A stretch of 64,000 bases of DNA from CAWFXC01 sp963819735 (GCA_963819735.1 CAWFXC010000001.1:2356001-2420000); one strand, 5' to 3'. Counted from the stretch's first letter, positions 9,118 to 19,245 are shown. Made by a program: numbers and translations. Notes: generated from the sequence alone by a model not told the origin.

Positions 9118-10092
9118 ATGACCTTCGGCATCGCCACCGTTCGCTTCGCGCCCGGATCCCAATCCGGAGAGGGCACCCCGGCCGCCACCCCGGCCGTGGT
9201 CGTCGACGACCGGGCGGTGCCACTCGACGTCCTGCTCGGCGCCGGCGACGGGCGCCGAGCACCCGCGTCGGTCCTCGAGTTGCTGCCCGAGGCGTCCTCC
9301 TGGTTCGCGCGCATCGGCGCCGCCGACCTCGTGCCGAGCGAGCGGGCGGGTTGGGTGAGCACAGGAGCGGTGGAGTTCCTCCCTCCGCTGCCCGATCCGC
9401 CGACGATCTACTGCGCCGGCGCGAACTACCGCGACCACATCGAGGAGATGACCGGTCGCGCGCCCGACGACGCGTACGCGGTCCCGTACCACTTCCTCAC
9501 GCCCACGGGCGCGCTGAGCGGACACCGGGCGGCGGTGCCGAGACCGCGCGGTTGCACGCAACTCGACTGGGAGATCGAGTTGGCGGTCGTGATCGGCCGG
9601 CGCGCCGAGCACGTGTCGGTCGACAGCGCGCTCCAGTACGTCGCGGGGTACACGGTCGCCAACGACCTGTCGATGCGCGACTTCGCGATGCGGCCCGACG
9701 TTCCGTTCGGCGTCGACTGGATCCGGTCGAAGGGCTACGCCGGATGCCTTCCCGTCGGCCCCACGATCATCCCGAGTGCGTTCGTGCCCGATCCTCAGCG
9801 CTTGTCGCTCTCGCTCTCGGTCAACGGCGAGAAGATGCAGGATTCCTCGACCGCGCTGATGCTGTTCTCGGTCGCCGAACAGATCGCGGCCCTCTCCGCC
9901 ATCGTCCCGCTGTTGCCCGGCGATCTCATCTGCACCGGAACGCCTGCGGGCGTCGGTTTCGCGCGTGGCCGCTTCCTGGAGCCCGGCGACGTGACGGTGG
10001 CCGAGATCGAGATCCTCGGCCGGCTCGAGACTCGCGTCACCGAAACGGTCAGCGTCGCGGCCAATGAGACGGTCGATGCGAGCCGTTCGTAG
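9118..10092 (+). CDS. Fumarylacetoacetate hydrolase family protein
   Basis: Protein of 324 residues. The FAH catalytic domain covers ~95-310 with YCAGANYRDHIEEM, the metal-binding DWEIELAVVIGR, GYTVANDLSMRD and TGTPAGVGFARG. The family includes hydrolases, decarboxylases and hydratases acting on ring-cleavage products, binding Mg or Mn through Glu/Glu/Asp, all of which appear present. It overlaps the next gene by 17 nt. An operator and a candidate leaderless promoter lie directly upstream. I infer late-stage processing of a 2-oxo-acid from ring cleavage; the exact reaction is unknown. Confidence 0.88.
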   Translation: MTFGIATVRFAPGSQSGEGTPAATPAVVVDDRAVPLDVLLGAGDGRRAPASVLELLPEASSWFARIGAADLVPSERAGWVSTGAVEFLPPLPDPPTIYCAGANYRDHIEEMTGRAPDDAYAVPYHFLTPTGALSGHRAAVPRPRGCTQLDWEIELAVVIGRRAEHVSVDSALQYVAGYTVANDLSMRDFAMRPDVPFGVDWIRSKGYAGCLPVGPTIIPSAFVPDPQRLSLSLSVNGEKMQDSSTALMLFSVAEQIAALSAIVPLLPGDLICTGTPAGVGFARGRFLEPGDVTVAEIEILGRLETRVTETVSVAANETVDASRS

Positions 10093-11005
10093 TACCGCGG
10101 ACGGCGTCGCGGTCGCGGAGGTTCCCGAGCCCGACGGACCGGGGGTGCGGGTCGCGGTGGCGGCGTCCGGGATCTGTAGCGCCGACCTTCCCGGTGGCGC
10201 GTGGGAGCGGACCATCACGCTCGGGCACGAGTTCAGCGGCTGGACCGACGACGGAACCCCGGTCGCGGTGCTGCCCAACGTTCCGTGTGGCGCGTGCGAT
10301 CAGTGCCAAAGGGACCGTCCGCAGCTCTGCCGGAACCTCGGCCCGACCATCTGCGGCTTCTTCCGCGACGGTGGGATGGCCGACGCGGTGATGGTCGACC
10401 GGTCGTCGTTGTCACCGTTGCCGCCGGGCGTCGAGGTCCGCGACGCGTGCATCGTGGAACCGCTCGCGGTCGCGCTGCACACGATCAACCGCGCCGGGAT
10501 CGCCCCGAACACCCGGCTCCTCGTCGTCGGTGGCGGCGCGATCGGCCTGGCGTGCGTCGCGGTCGCCCGAGCCGGTGGGCACGACGTCGACGTCATCGCC
10601 CGGTACCCGTTCCAACAACGGGCGGCCGAAGCACTGGGCGCGGGCGCGGATCTACGCATTGAGTACGAAGCGGTGATCGAAGCCGCGGGCACACAGAGCG
10701 CGCTCGACACCGCAATCGAGCGCGCCGCTCCGGGAGGAACGATCGCGCTCGCCGCCATATACGGCGCGGGCGCGACGATCGGCGTACCCCTCGCGCTGAA
10801 GGAGATCACGCTCGTACCCGCGTTCACGTACGGCCACCACGAGAGTCGCCGCGAGTTCGACGCCGCCCGCGACGTGCTCGTCGCCCAACCGGAGATCGCC
10901 CGGGTGATGATCACCCATCGCTTTCCGCTCGCCGACGCGCGGGAAGCCTTCGCGGTCGCCGCCGACCGGTCGGCCGGTGCGATCAAGGTCGTGTTGGAAC
11001 CCTGA
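10076..11005 (+). CDS. Zinc-dependent alcohol dehydrogenase (MDR family)
   Basis: Protein of 309 residues, somewhat short for the family. It shows the catalytic-zinc cysteine in ASGICSADL, GHEFSGW, the four-cysteine structural-zinc loop CGACDQCQRDRPQLC, and a Rossmann motif LLVVGGGAIGLACVAVA. It would oxidise an alcohol with NAD(P). ATG 10076 overlaps the FAH-family gene by 17 nt, indicating translational coupling; an ATG four codons upstream is also possible. The gene after it is convergent. Confidence 0.87.
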   Translation: MRAVRSTADGVAVAEVPEPDGPGVRVAVAASGICSADLPGGAWERTITLGHEFSGWTDDGTPVAVLPNVPCGACDQCQRDRPQLCRNLGPTICGFFRDGGMADAVMVDRSSLSPLPPGVEVRDACIVEPLAVALHTINRAGIAPNTRLLVVGGGAIGLACVAVARAGGHDVDVIARYPFQQRAAEALGAGADLRIEYEAVIEAAGTQSALDTAIERAAPGGTIALAAIYGAGATIGVPLALKEITLVPAFTYGHHESRREFDAARDVLVAQPEIARVMITHRFPLADAREAFAVAADRSAGAIKVVLEP

Positions 11006-11030
11006 TCGAAGGCGACGACGATCGAACCGG

Positions 11031-11937
11031 TCAGTGCGGGATCTGGTCCTTGGCCGCGGGGTTGTGGGGGTCCTTGTAGAGCAGGACGTTGCAGGGGCCG
11101 GTGCCGAGGCCGGCGGGGCATTGGTTGACCGGCCAGGGCACTCCCACGAGTTCTTGCGCAAGGGCGATGTGCCACAGCGGTACGTGGGAGCGGTACACCG
11201 GCGTGTTGCCGCGGAACCAGGTGGTGGCGTGGCGTTCTTCGATGATGGCGAGATCGAGCGGGGGTGCGTAACGGCCCTGCTGGATCTGGCGGGTGCAGGT
11301 GCCGCAGGGATCCTGGATCAGCGTGAACTTCTCGTCGTCTTCTTCGATGCGCAGCGGGGAAAAGTGGCCTTGGAGCATCCGGGCCCAGCTCGGGAGGCGT
11401 TTCTCGGGGGCGCGGGCCATGTCGGTGGGCATCCAACCGAAGAGGGTGCGTTCGGCGGTGTACCGCAACGCGAGTTCGAGCACGTCGACGCCGTAGTCGA
11501 CGGTAGATCCGCGACAACAGCACGCTCAGCCAGTCGCGCAGCGCGTCCTGGGCGCGTCGCCAGCGGTCTTCCATCGCGTCGAATCGGGCGAGGGCGGCGT
11601 CGGGGGTGGTGCGTGCCGCGAGCTCGGCGATCAGTGGCGCGACCGATGGTTCGTTGGGGTCGCGCGGGATGAGCGGGTCGGGGAAGCGGGCGAAGAAGTC
11701 GTGGGTCGCGTCGATGAGGCTCCCGAGGAGCCCGGGCTCCTCGTGTTGCGCGGCGAAGCCGAACGTGTGGGTGATCCAGTTGCGGGTTCCGTCGACCGTA
11801 CCGCTGAACGATCGTTCGAGGGTGCCGGCGACGGACTGCACGCGCTCGCGGTCGCCGCCGGCGATCGCGTCTTCGAGTTGACGACGCGGCGAGCGCGCCA
11901 GTGCTTCGAGCTCGGCGTCACTGAACAGGCGCGACAT
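11031..11937 (-). CDS. Unrecognised ~300-residue protein, frameshifted
   Basis: Two pieces in adjacent frames join into one protein: an N-terminal part starting MSRLFSDAELEALARS and a C-terminal part with PCGTCTRQIQQGRY and NQCPAGLGTGPCNVLLY. The break is an extra base near 11510; removing it gives LSRIYVDYGVDVLELALRY across the joint. Four conserved-looking cysteines and several His in the C-terminal half suggest a metal or thiol site; the layout faintly recalls the ATC-hydrolase-type family, which I cannot confirm. The ATG at 11937 overlaps the end of the aldolase gene by 20 nt, so both are probably one operon. Confidence 0.55.
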
Positions 11938-12691
11938 CGTGTCCCTCGCGTTCGATCGCCGCGTACAGCTTGGGGTCGGCGAGCAACTCGCGTCGAGCCA
12001 TCGCTTCCCAGAACCCGAAGAACTCGGCCCGGCCGAGGGTCTCCTGCACCGCCCTCGGGATCGGGAGCGACCCGCCCGCATTCTCGATGAACCACGCCCG
12101 GTGCGCGCGCTGCTCGATCGCCACCGCGCGCTGGTGCACTTCGCGGACGCTGTCGCCGAGCACGAACACGCCGTGGCCCGCGAGCAGCGCGATGTCGGCG
12201 GTTCCCATCTCGGCGATCGCCAGGTCCGCGTTGTCGGGGTCGTCGACGCCACCGTTGTACTGGTCGACCACCGTGATCTCGCCACCACCCAACGCCGAGC
12301 TCTGGTCGTAGCAGCCGGGGATCCGACGCAGGTTCGCGTACACCGTGGCCCAATGCGGGTGGTTGTGCACCGCGAGCATGACGTCGGTACGGGCCCGGTG
12401 GAGCGCGAGGTGGAGCTTCACGCCGGGAGCGGCCGGCCACTTGCCCTCGAGCACGTTGCCGTCGAGGTCGATGCGGATCACGTCTTCCGGGCCGAACTCG
12501 TTCCAGAGCAGGAACCAGGGGTTGGTCAGGAACGTGCCGTCTTCGAGGCGGTACGTGATGTGCCCGCCGAGGTGGTCGTCGTAGCCCTCGCGCCACAGGG
12601 CGCGGGCGAGCAACACGACCTCGGCCCGCCGGGAGAGCGGCGGCATCAGCCAGTCCGGAGATGCGACGAAGGGTGAGTCGTTGAAGGTCAT
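11918..12691 (-). CDS. Class II aldolase/adducin family protein
   Basis: Protein of 257 residues in the fuculose-phosphate-aldolase/adducin fold. The zinc-binding segment VHNHPHWATVYA lies near residue 105 and GHGVFVLGDSV near 185; GGHITYRL near residue 40 is the usual N-terminal motif. Members cleave or decarboxylate hydroxy-oxo acids, or act on sugar phosphates. In a catabolic cluster full of ring-cleavage enzymes a role on a 4-hydroxy-2-oxo acid is plausible. ATG 12691 has GAGG about 10 nt upstream. A relative occurs at 59960. Confidence 0.82.
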   Translation of the reverse strand: MTFNDSPFVASPDWLMPPLSRRAEVVLLARALWREGYDDHLGGHITYRLEDGTFLTNPWFLLWNEFGPEDVIRIDLDGNVLEGKWPAAPGVKLHLALHRARTDVMLAVHNHPHWATVYANLRRIPGCYDQSSALGGGEITVVDQYNGGVDDPDNADLAIAEMGTADIALLAGHGVFVLGDSVREVHQRAVAIEQRAHRAWFIENAGGSLPIPRAVQETLGRAEFFGFWEAMARRELLADPKLYAAIEREGHDVAPVQ

Positions 12692-12713
12692 GGCCGAATC
12701 CTCACTCTCACTG

Positions 12714-13766
12714 TCACGGTGACGCGGTCGACGGAGCACTCGATGCCGCAGCCGACGCAGTGTGACGCAACTCGTCCGCCAGCTCGAGGGCGCATTCGGG
12801 CCGCACGTCGTACGGCGTGTAGGGGGTGACCCGGTCGACGAAGTCACCCACCCGTTCGACCAGTTGGCGCGCCGCGTCGCGTGGGGTACCGACGACCGCG
12901 AACGCGCGGAGCACGTCGTCGTCGACGAGTGAGGCCATCGCCTTCCACTCACCCAGTTTCGACAGGCGGTGCAACTCGGTGTGGAGGTCTTCCCAACCGT
13001 GCAGTGCCAGCACCGGACGGTAAGAGGGCGTTGACCCGTAGAACGCGATCTGTTCCCGCACCCGCTCGGACGCGTGCTCGAACTCGTGGTCGGTCGCGCC
13101 GGTGACGACGAAGGCGGGATACGAGATGCTCACGTCGCCGCGGTCGCGCCCGGCGCGCGCGATGCCCCGCTGCAGCGCGCCCAGGGTGACGCGTCGGAGG
13201 TACTCCTCGGTGATGAAGCTGTGCAGCAGCAGCCCGTCGCCGACCTCGCCGGCGACGGCCGTCATCCGTTCACCCACCGCGGCGAGGAAGATCCTCGGGT
13301 TGCCGAACCGGTTGGGTCCGGGATCGAACGTCGGGGTCATCAAGGTGTGGGTGAAGAACTCACCCTCGAACTCCAGCCGGGAGCCGTCGCTCCACGATTT
13401 CCAGACCGCGCGGATGGCCAGCACGAGCTCGCGCATGCGCGCCGCCGGGCGCGACCACGGCATGCTGTACCGCCGTTCGATGTGGGGCCGGACCTGCGAG
13501 CCCAGCCCGAGGAGGAAACGGCCCTCGGCGACGGTCTGGAGGTCGTTGCCGAGCGTGGCCAGGCTCAGCGGATTGCGGGCGAAGGCGATGGCCACGCCGG
13601 TGCCGATCTGCAACCGGGTCGTGCTGCCGGCGGCGAGGGTCGACACCACGAACGCGTCGTGTGCGGTCTCGCCGCACCATGCGGCTTCGAAGCCGGAGGT
13701 TTCGAGCGCTCGGGCTGCGGTCCCCACCGCCCCGAGGTCGGCCTGCAGCATTGCGTCGACGTGCAT
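12714..13766 (-). CDS. LLM-class, probably F420-dependent, oxidoreductase
   Basis: Protein of 350 residues, a luciferase-like TIM barrel. It shows IGTGVAIAFARNPLSLA near residue 60, GRFLLGLGSQVRPHIERRYS near 90 and a C-terminal VGTPRDAARQLVERV. The pattern fits the actinobacterial F420-dependent group more than FMN luciferases, but cofactor choice is inferred. It is first of the minus-strand series with the aldolase and the unrecognised protein, and divergent from the KstR2-like regulator gene 110 bp away. Confidence 0.85.
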   Translation of the reverse strand: MHVDAMLQADLGAVGTAARALETSGFEAAWCGETAHDAFVVSTLAAGSTTRLQIGTGVAIAFARNPLSLATLGNDLQTVAEGRFLLGLGSQVRPHIERRYSMPWSRPAARMRELVLAIRAVWKSWSDGSRLEFEGEFFTHTLMTPTFDPGPNRFGNPRIFLAAVGERMTAVAGEVGDGLLLHSFITEEYLRRVTLGALQRGIARAGRDRGDVSISYPAFVVTGATDHEFEHASERVREQIAFYGSTPSYRPVLALHGWEDLHTELHRLSKLGEWKAMASLVDDDVLRAFAVVGTPRDAARQLVERVGDFVDRVTPYTPYDVRPECALELADELRHTASAAASSAPSTASP

Positions 13767-13803
13767 GATGGTGGGGGACAGTAGCCGTTCCGGACCTCCC
13801 AAT

Positions 13804-13822
13804 CTAGCGCTCGCTTCGCTAG
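13804..13822. promoter_or_regulatory. Imperfectly spaced palindrome in the LLM/tetR gap
   Basis: CTAGCG and CGCTAG are exact inverted arms separated by 7 bp. It is the only palindrome in the divergent gap upstream of the KstR2-like gene. Its left flank AATCTAGC also occurs at the operator at 44899. It may be a degenerate autoregulatory site, but it lacks the CAAG/CTTG core. Confidence 0.3.
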
Positions 13823-13875
13823 TCTGGCGCCGGAGCCGTCCGGCTCGAGACGACGACAGCACCGCAGGTGGTGGG

Positions 13876-14544
13876 ATGGTCCAGGCGAAGAAGGGCGGCG
13901 ACGCCAACACCGAGCCGGCCGAGCGCCGCGAGCAGATTCTCGCCAGCGCCGGCGAGCTGTTCGCGACCAAGGGTGTCACCGCCACGACGGTCCGTGAGAT
14001 CGGCAATGCGGTCGGGTTGCTCTCCGGGAGCCTCTACCACTACTTCGATTCCAAGGACGCGATGGTGGAGCAGTTGGTCTCCGACTTCCTGCAGGACCTC
14101 ACCGACGCGTACCCGCGGGTGCGGGCCGAGAACGACGACCCGCGCAGCTGCCTCGCCGGGCTGATCCGGGCGTCGTTCCACCTGGTGGCGAAGCATCCCT
14201 ACGCGTGCCACATCTACCAGCACGACTTCAACTACCTGCGCACGCTGCCGCGGTTCGCGGTGCTCGACGAGATGGCGAAGGACGGCGAGCGGTCGTGGCT
14301 CGACCTGCTGCGCGAGGGCGCCGAGCAGGGCCAATTCCGCACCGACATCGAACCGATCGTCTTCTACCGGTTCAGCCGGGATGCCATCTTCCTCTCGGTG
14401 CGCTGGTACCGGCCCGGCGGCCGCCGCACCATCGACGACCTCGCCGACAGTTTCATCGCCATCGCGATGGAGGGGTACGCAGTGGCGGAACCGGTCGCCG
14501 CGGTGGCATCGTCGAGCGGATCCGGTCGGCGTCGCGGTCAATAG
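13876..14544 (+). CDS. KstR2-like TetR-family repressor
   Basis: Protein of 222 residues. The N-terminal TetR helix-turn-helix (~18-65) contains ATTVREIGNAVGLLSGSLYH then HYFDSK. The ligand-binding half ends with YRFSRDAIFLSVRWYRPGG. Both segments closely recall mycobacterial KstR2, which represses steroid C/D-ring catabolism genes and is released by a CoA thioester (known for that family; from memory, not aligned here). The window repeats a palindrome that fits the published KstR2 operator, so I infer this protein is its regulator. ATG 13876 follows a GGTGGG. It is divergent from the LLM gene and upstream of the amidohydrolase operon. Confidence 0.85.
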   Translation: MVQAKKGGDANTEPAERREQILASAGELFATKGVTATTVREIGNAVGLLSGSLYHYFDSKDAMVEQLVSDFLQDLTDAYPRVRAENDDPRSCLAGLIRASFHLVAKHPYACHIYQHDFNYLRTLPRFAVLDEMAKDGERSWLDLLREGAEQGQFRTDIEPIVFYRFSRDAIFLSVRWYRPGGRRTIDDLADSFIAIAMEGYAVAEPVAAVASSSGSGRRRGQ

Positions 14545-14664
14545 TCGACGGTACGGTCACCGTCGGGCGCGCGGCGGCCGACACGCCGATGGCCGTTCGT
14601 GGCGCCATCTCGAGCGGTCCAGAATCTTGACGAACGACGGGCGTCGCCCGTAGGCTTACAATCA

Positions 14665-14678
14665 AGCAAGTGCTTGGT
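14665..14678. promoter_or_regulatory. KstR2-like operator, site 2 (amidohydrolase-VOC-thiolase operon)
   Basis: AGCAAGTGCTTGGT is a full match to A-n-CAAG-nn-CTTG-n-T. It lies just downstream of a candidate promoter, TTGACG (14627-14632) and TAGGCT (14651-14656) with an 18 bp spacer, so a bound repressor would cover the start region. The next gene starts at 14721. Confidence 0.75.
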
Positions 14679-14720
14679 CGGGTCCCCGGCCATGCTGGCT
14701 CTCTATCGGTGGAGGCGCGG

Positions 14721-15942
14721 GTGGGAGAGTTCCCGAACTGGATGATCTCGGTCGACGACCACGTCCTGGAGCCGGGTCACCTCTGGCAGGAACGGGTGCC
14801 GGCCAAATTGCGCGACCGCGCACCCCGGCTGATCGACACCGATGAGGGCACGGTCTGGGAGTTCGACGGGCAACGACTGCCCACGAGCGTGTTGGCCGCG
14901 GCGGTGAAGCTCGACGGTGACGTCAGCCCGAACGCGCTCGACTACCGCGACCTGAGCCCCGGTTGCTACGAGCCGAAGGCGCGCGTCGCCGACATGGACC
15001 GCAACCACGTGTTGGCGTCGTTGTGCTTCCCGTCACTGCCGCGCTTCTGCGGACAGCTGTTCTCGTTGCACGACGACCAAGAGCTCGGTCTCGCGTGTCT
15101 CCGCGCGTACAACGACTGGATGCTCGAGGAGTGGTGCGGCACCGTGCCCGGTCGCCTCATGCCGCTGATCCTCATCCCGTTGCGCGATCCGCAACTTGGC
15201 CGTCGCCGAGATCGAACGGTGCGCGGCCCTCGGCGCCAGCGCGGTCGCGTTCTCGGAGAACCCGTCGAAGCTCGGCCTGCCGTCCATCCACGACGCGAAC
15301 TACTACTGGGATCCCGTCTTCGATGCCGCCGCCGACGCCAACCTGCCGTTGTGCCAGCACATGGGTTCGTCGTCGGCGCTGCCGCAGACGTCGGCTGACG
15401 CGCCCTACATCGTCACGTTCTCCCTCGGGCCGACGTCGGCGATGTTCTGCCTCAACGACTGGTTGTTCAGTGGCCAGTTCGTTCGCCACCCCGATCTCAA
15501 GATCTGTCTGAGCGAGGGCGGGATCGGTTGGATCCCCTACATCCTCCAGCGGGCGTCGTGGGTGCTCGACCGCAACCGGGCCTGGGTCGAGGGCGACGTC
15601 GAGCTCGACTCGTCGGCGGCCTGGGTCGACGACCAGGCGAAGGGCGCCAAGACCGAAGCCTTCGACGTGCCGCTCGAGCAGATCTTCCGAGACCACGTCT
15701 ACGGCTGCTTCATCGACGACGTGCAGGGCGTGCGCAACCTCGACGCGATCGGGTACGACAACGTGATGATCGAGACCGACTACCCGCACGTCGACTCGAC
15801 GTTCCCCGTGTCCTGGGACATGGCGCGCGAGCACCTGGCCGGGGTCTCCGACGAGAACATCTACAAGATCGTGCAGGGCAATGCCCGCAAGGTGTTCTCC
15901 ACGTTCACGTTCGCCGAGGAACCGGCGTTGCTCCCGGGCTGA
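14721..15942 (+). CDS. Amidohydrolase-2 family protein, frameshifted
   Basis: About 406 residues once a single extra T near 15197 (caacttgg) is removed; the frame then joins LIPLRDPQ to LAVAEIERCAALGASAVAFS. Metal-site motifs of the ACMSD/decarboxylase-type amidohydrolases are present: SVDDHVLEP near the N-terminus, LCQHMGSSSALP in the middle and IETDYPHVDSTFP near the end. Family members decarboxylate or hydrolyse aromatic and ring-cleavage acids. GTG 14721 is chosen because GGAGG lies 5 nt upstream; the ATG at 14670 lies inside the operator. First gene of an operon with a VOC protein, reductase, thiolase and SDR. Closely related in layout to the gene at 54306. Confidence 0.8.
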
Positions 15943-15977
15943 GCCCACCACCACATTCGATTCAGGGGGATATGCAC

Positions 15978-16888
15978 ATGGCGTCTCGAGGACTCGGTTA
16001 CATCGGCATCGAGAGCACCGACCCGGCGGGGTGGGCCGAATACGGCACCAGCGTCCTGGGCCTGATGGCAACCGCGGCGCCGTCGGACGCGAGCGCGCCC
16101 GGCAGCACGTGGCTCAGGATGGACCGTCGGCACCACCGCATCGCGGTGCACCCCGCGGAGACCGATCGCTGCGCCTACGTCGGTTGGGAGTACGCCGACG
16201 CCGGGGAGCTCGAGGACGCGTGCTCCCGGGTGGAAGCCGCCGGGGCCGCGGTCAAGCAACTCGACGCCGACGAAGCCCGCCGCGCGGGGTGCGCGCCGGT
16301 GCCCGCTTCGACGACCCGTGGGGCAACACCAACGAGTTGTTCTTCGGCCAGGCGGTCGACGAAGAGCCGTTCGTGTCGCCGCAGGGCGTCTCCGGGTTCC
16401 TCACCGACGGCGTCGGGGTCGGTCACGTGCTCTTCGCCGTGCCCTCGTCGTGGGACGCCGCCAACTTCTACATCAGCGCACTCGACTTCAAGCTGACCGA
16501 CTTCTTCAGCTGGGGCCCGAACGCCGCGGTGTTCCTGCACACGACGAAGCGTCACCACAGTCTCGCGTTCGTCGACCTCCCCCTCCCCGGCGGTCACGGA
16601 CTCAACCACTTCATGATCGAGGCCAACACGCTGGAAGACGTCGGTCGCGCCTACGACCGCACCAAGGAGGCCGGGGTTCCGATCACCAACTCGCTCGGGC
16701 AGCACGTGAACGATCCGATGCTCTCCTTCTATATGTCGTCTCCGAGCGGCTTCGGGGTCGAGTTCGGCTGCAACGGCCTGATGATCGACGAGGCCACCTG
16801 GGTCGCGAGCGAGTGGAGCGGCCGCGGTGAGATCTGGGGGCACACCGGCGAGTTCATGGACGAGATCGCCGGGGCCAAGGAGGAATGA
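15978..16888 (+). CDS. VOC-superfamily extradiol dioxygenase-like protein, frameshifted
   Basis: Two-domain type I extradiol dioxygenase fold, ~303 residues after restoring one G in the GGGG run near 16288-16291 (joining EARRAG to VRAGARFDDPWGN). The C-terminal domain keeps the His/His/Glu iron ligands in GVGHVLFAVP, GLNHFMIEA and GFGVEFGCNG, and the catalytic-His motif RHHSLAFV. Such enzymes open catechols next to the diol. ATG 15978 is 7 nt after AGGGGGA. It follows the amidohydrolase by 35 nt. A close relative lies at 29492. Confidence 0.82.
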
Positions 16889-16919
16889 CCCCGGCTCCTC
16901 CCCGCGACGGCAGCGTCCG

Positions 16920-17997
16920 GTGAACATCTGCATCCTCGGGGCCGGCGGGCTCGGATCGGTGATCGGCGGGCGCCTCGCCCAGGTGGGTGCCGACGTCGTG
17001 CTGGTCGGACGCCCCGCGCACGTGGCCGCGATCCGGGATCACGGCCTGCGCATCACCGGTCTGCGCGGGGACACCGTCGTCACCGCGGGCATCCGGGCCG
17101 TCACCGACGCGGAAGAGGCCCCGGGCGAGTTCGACTACATGTTCCTCATGGTCAAGGCGAAGGACACGCCCGCCACGTTGGCGGGATCCGGCGGCCTGGG
17201 GGCGCGCACCGCCGTCGCGCTCTCGTTGCAGAACACGGTGGTCGAAGGAAGACCAACTGGTCGAGTGGGTCGGTCCCGATCGCGTGATCGGGGCGTCGAC
17301 CACCGAAGCCGGCGTGTTCGTGGAACCGGGAGTGGTCCGCCACGTCGCGACGGCTCCCACCGCCTGCTACTTCGGTGAGTTGAACGGCGGGTCCAGTCAC
17401 CGGATCGAAGCACTGGTGGCGACCATGAACGAGGCCGGCATCGGTTCGAAGGCCGCCGACGACATCACCCACGTCGAGTGGGAGAAGCTCCTCCAGATCT
17501 CGATCGTCTCCGGATGGTCGGCGTCGGTGTTCGGCGCCCTCGGTGGATCCATGGCCGAAGGGCTCGTCGTGCGCGAAGCGGCCGAGCACTACGTGCAGCT
17601 GGCCACCGAGCTGTTCGCGGTCTACCGCGCCAAGGGGTTCGAACCGCAAGACTTCTTCGCGCCGTTCGCCCAGTTCCGTCGCTTCGGGTCGACCACCTTC
17701 GCCGAGCGGGTCGACGACGTGATGGAGCTCGGGGCGCACATGCGGGCCCAGGGCTTCGTCGGCCGCCCGTCGATGCACGACGATCTCCTGCGCGGTCACG
17801 CGACCGAAGTCGACTTCAGCATCGGCACCTTCCTCGATGAAGCCGCGCGGCAGGGAACGCCGGTCCCGACCGTCCAGGCGGTGTACCGGATCATCAAGTC
17901 GCTCGAGTTCTGGTTGCAACGGACGGGCGGCGTCGAGGTGCACCCGCTCCCATCGCCAACCGCGGCTGCGGCCGCGGATCCCATCGCCACCCCCTGA
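16920..17997 (+). CDS. Ketopantoate-reductase-like oxidoreductase, frameshifted
   Basis: About 358 residues after removing one extra G near 17245 (joining LQNTVV to KEDQLVEWVG). N-terminal Rossmann motif ICILGAGGLGSVIGGRLA, the lysine-containing LMVKAKDT and C-terminal 6PGDH-like domain. The motif that in pantothenate enzymes reads KLxxN...N reads KLLQISIVSGWSA here, so two conserved Asn are absent. I infer an NAD(P)H-dependent reductase of a catabolic 2-oxo acid, not a pantothenate gene. GTG 16920 starts at the Rossmann strand. The paralogue at 58912 carries the same change. It lies between the VOC and thiolase genes. Confidence 0.8.
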
Positions 17998-18007
17998 GAG
18001 GAACGTC

Positions 18008-19162
18008 ATGCCCGAGGCCTATCTGGTCGACGCCGTTCGCACCCCGGTCACGAAACGCGGGGGCGCGCTGTCGGCGGTCCATCCCGCCGATCTCGGCGCG
18101 CACGTGCTCTCCGCCTTGTTCGACCGCAACGACGTCGATCCCGCATCGGTCGAAGACGTCTACTTCGGATGCGTCGACGCGCTCGGCCCGCAAGCGGGCG
18201 ACATCGCGCGCACCTGCTGGCTCGCCGCCGGTCTCCCCGAGGAGGTTCCCGGCGTCACCATCGACCGGCAGTGCGGGTCGTCGCAGCAGGCCGTCCACTT
18301 CGCCGCGCAGGCGGTGATGAGCGGCACCGCCGACGTCATCGTCGCCGGCGGCGTGCAGAACATGAGCATGATCCCCATCTCTTCGGCGATGACGATCGCC
18401 GAGCCCCTCGGGTTCACCGATCCGTTCTCGGGTTCCCGCGGTTGGATCGAGCGGTACGGCCCCCAGGAGGTGTCGCAGTTCCGCTCCGCCGACATGGTGG
18501 CGGAGATGTTCGACATCTCCCGCGAAGACATGGAGCGGTTCGCGCTCGAGAGCCATGCGCGCGCGATCCGGGCGCAGGACGAAGGACGGTTCGAGGGCGA
18601 GATCGTGCCGTTGGGCGCGGCGACCTTCGACGAAGGGCCGCGTCGTGACACCACGCTGGAGCGCATGGCGCAGCTCCCGCTCCTGCGCGAAGGTGGCCGG
18701 GTGACGGCGGCGGTGGCGAGCCAGATCTCCGACGCCGCGACCGCGATCCTCGTGATGTCGGAACAGGCGGTGCGGGATCACCGGGTCACGCCGCGGGCAC
18801 GCGTGCACCACTTGAGCTGCCGCGCCGCGGACCCGGTCGAGATGCTCACCGCGCCGATGCCGGCGACGGCGTACGCGCTGAAGAAGACGGGCATGGCCAT
18901 CGGAGACATCGCCGCCACCGAGATCAACGAGGCGTTCGCGTGCGTGCCTCTCGCCTGGTGCAAGGAGACGGGAGCCGATCCCGAGCGCGTCAACGTGAAC
19001 GGCGGCGCGATCAGCCTCGGGCACCCGCTCGGGGCGACGGGGACACGGTTGATGACCACGTTGCTGTGCGAGCTCGAACGTTCGGGGGGTCGGTACGGGC
19101 TCCAGACCATGTGCGAAGGCGGCGGTCAGGCGAACGTCACCATCATCGAACGGCTGGGTTGA
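18008..19162 (+). CDS. Acetyl-CoA acyltransferase (thiolase), FadA5/FadA6-like
   Basis: Full-length thiolase of 384 residues. The nucleophilic cysteine is Cys89 in TIDRQCGSSQQAVHFAAQ, the catalytic His is about 339 in GHPLGATG and the second Cys about 369 in CEGGGQANV. It would release acetyl-CoA or a related acyl-CoA from a 3-oxoacyl-CoA. Thiolases of this subgroup occur in steroid side-chain and ring catabolism in actinobacteria (family knowledge). It sits 10 nt after the reductase gene and is followed by an SDR of the hydroxyacyl-CoA dehydrogenase type, so the pair fits a beta-oxidation step. Confidence 0.9.
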   Translation: MPEAYLVDAVRTPVTKRGGALSAVHPADLGAHVLSALFDRNDVDPASVEDVYFGCVDALGPQAGDIARTCWLAAGLPEEVPGVTIDRQCGSSQQAVHFAAQAVMSGTADVIVAGGVQNMSMIPISSAMTIAEPLGFTDPFSGSRGWIERYGPQEVSQFRSADMVAEMFDISREDMERFALESHARAIRAQDEGRFEGEIVPLGAATFDEGPRRDTTLERMAQLPLLREGGRVTAAVASQISDAATAILVMSEQAVRDHRVTPRARVHHLSCRAADPVEMLTAPMPATAYALKKTGMAIGDIAATEINEAFACVPLAWCKETGADPERVNVNGGAISLGHPLGATGTRLMTTLLCELERSGGRYGLQTMCEGGGQANVTIIERLG

Positions 19163-19245
19163 CCGGTTCGACGTTCGACGGGTTTTGCCGCCGACGATCC
19201 GAGTGAAGATCCGAGAGAGGTCCGAGTGAAGGGGAGCGGGAACGG

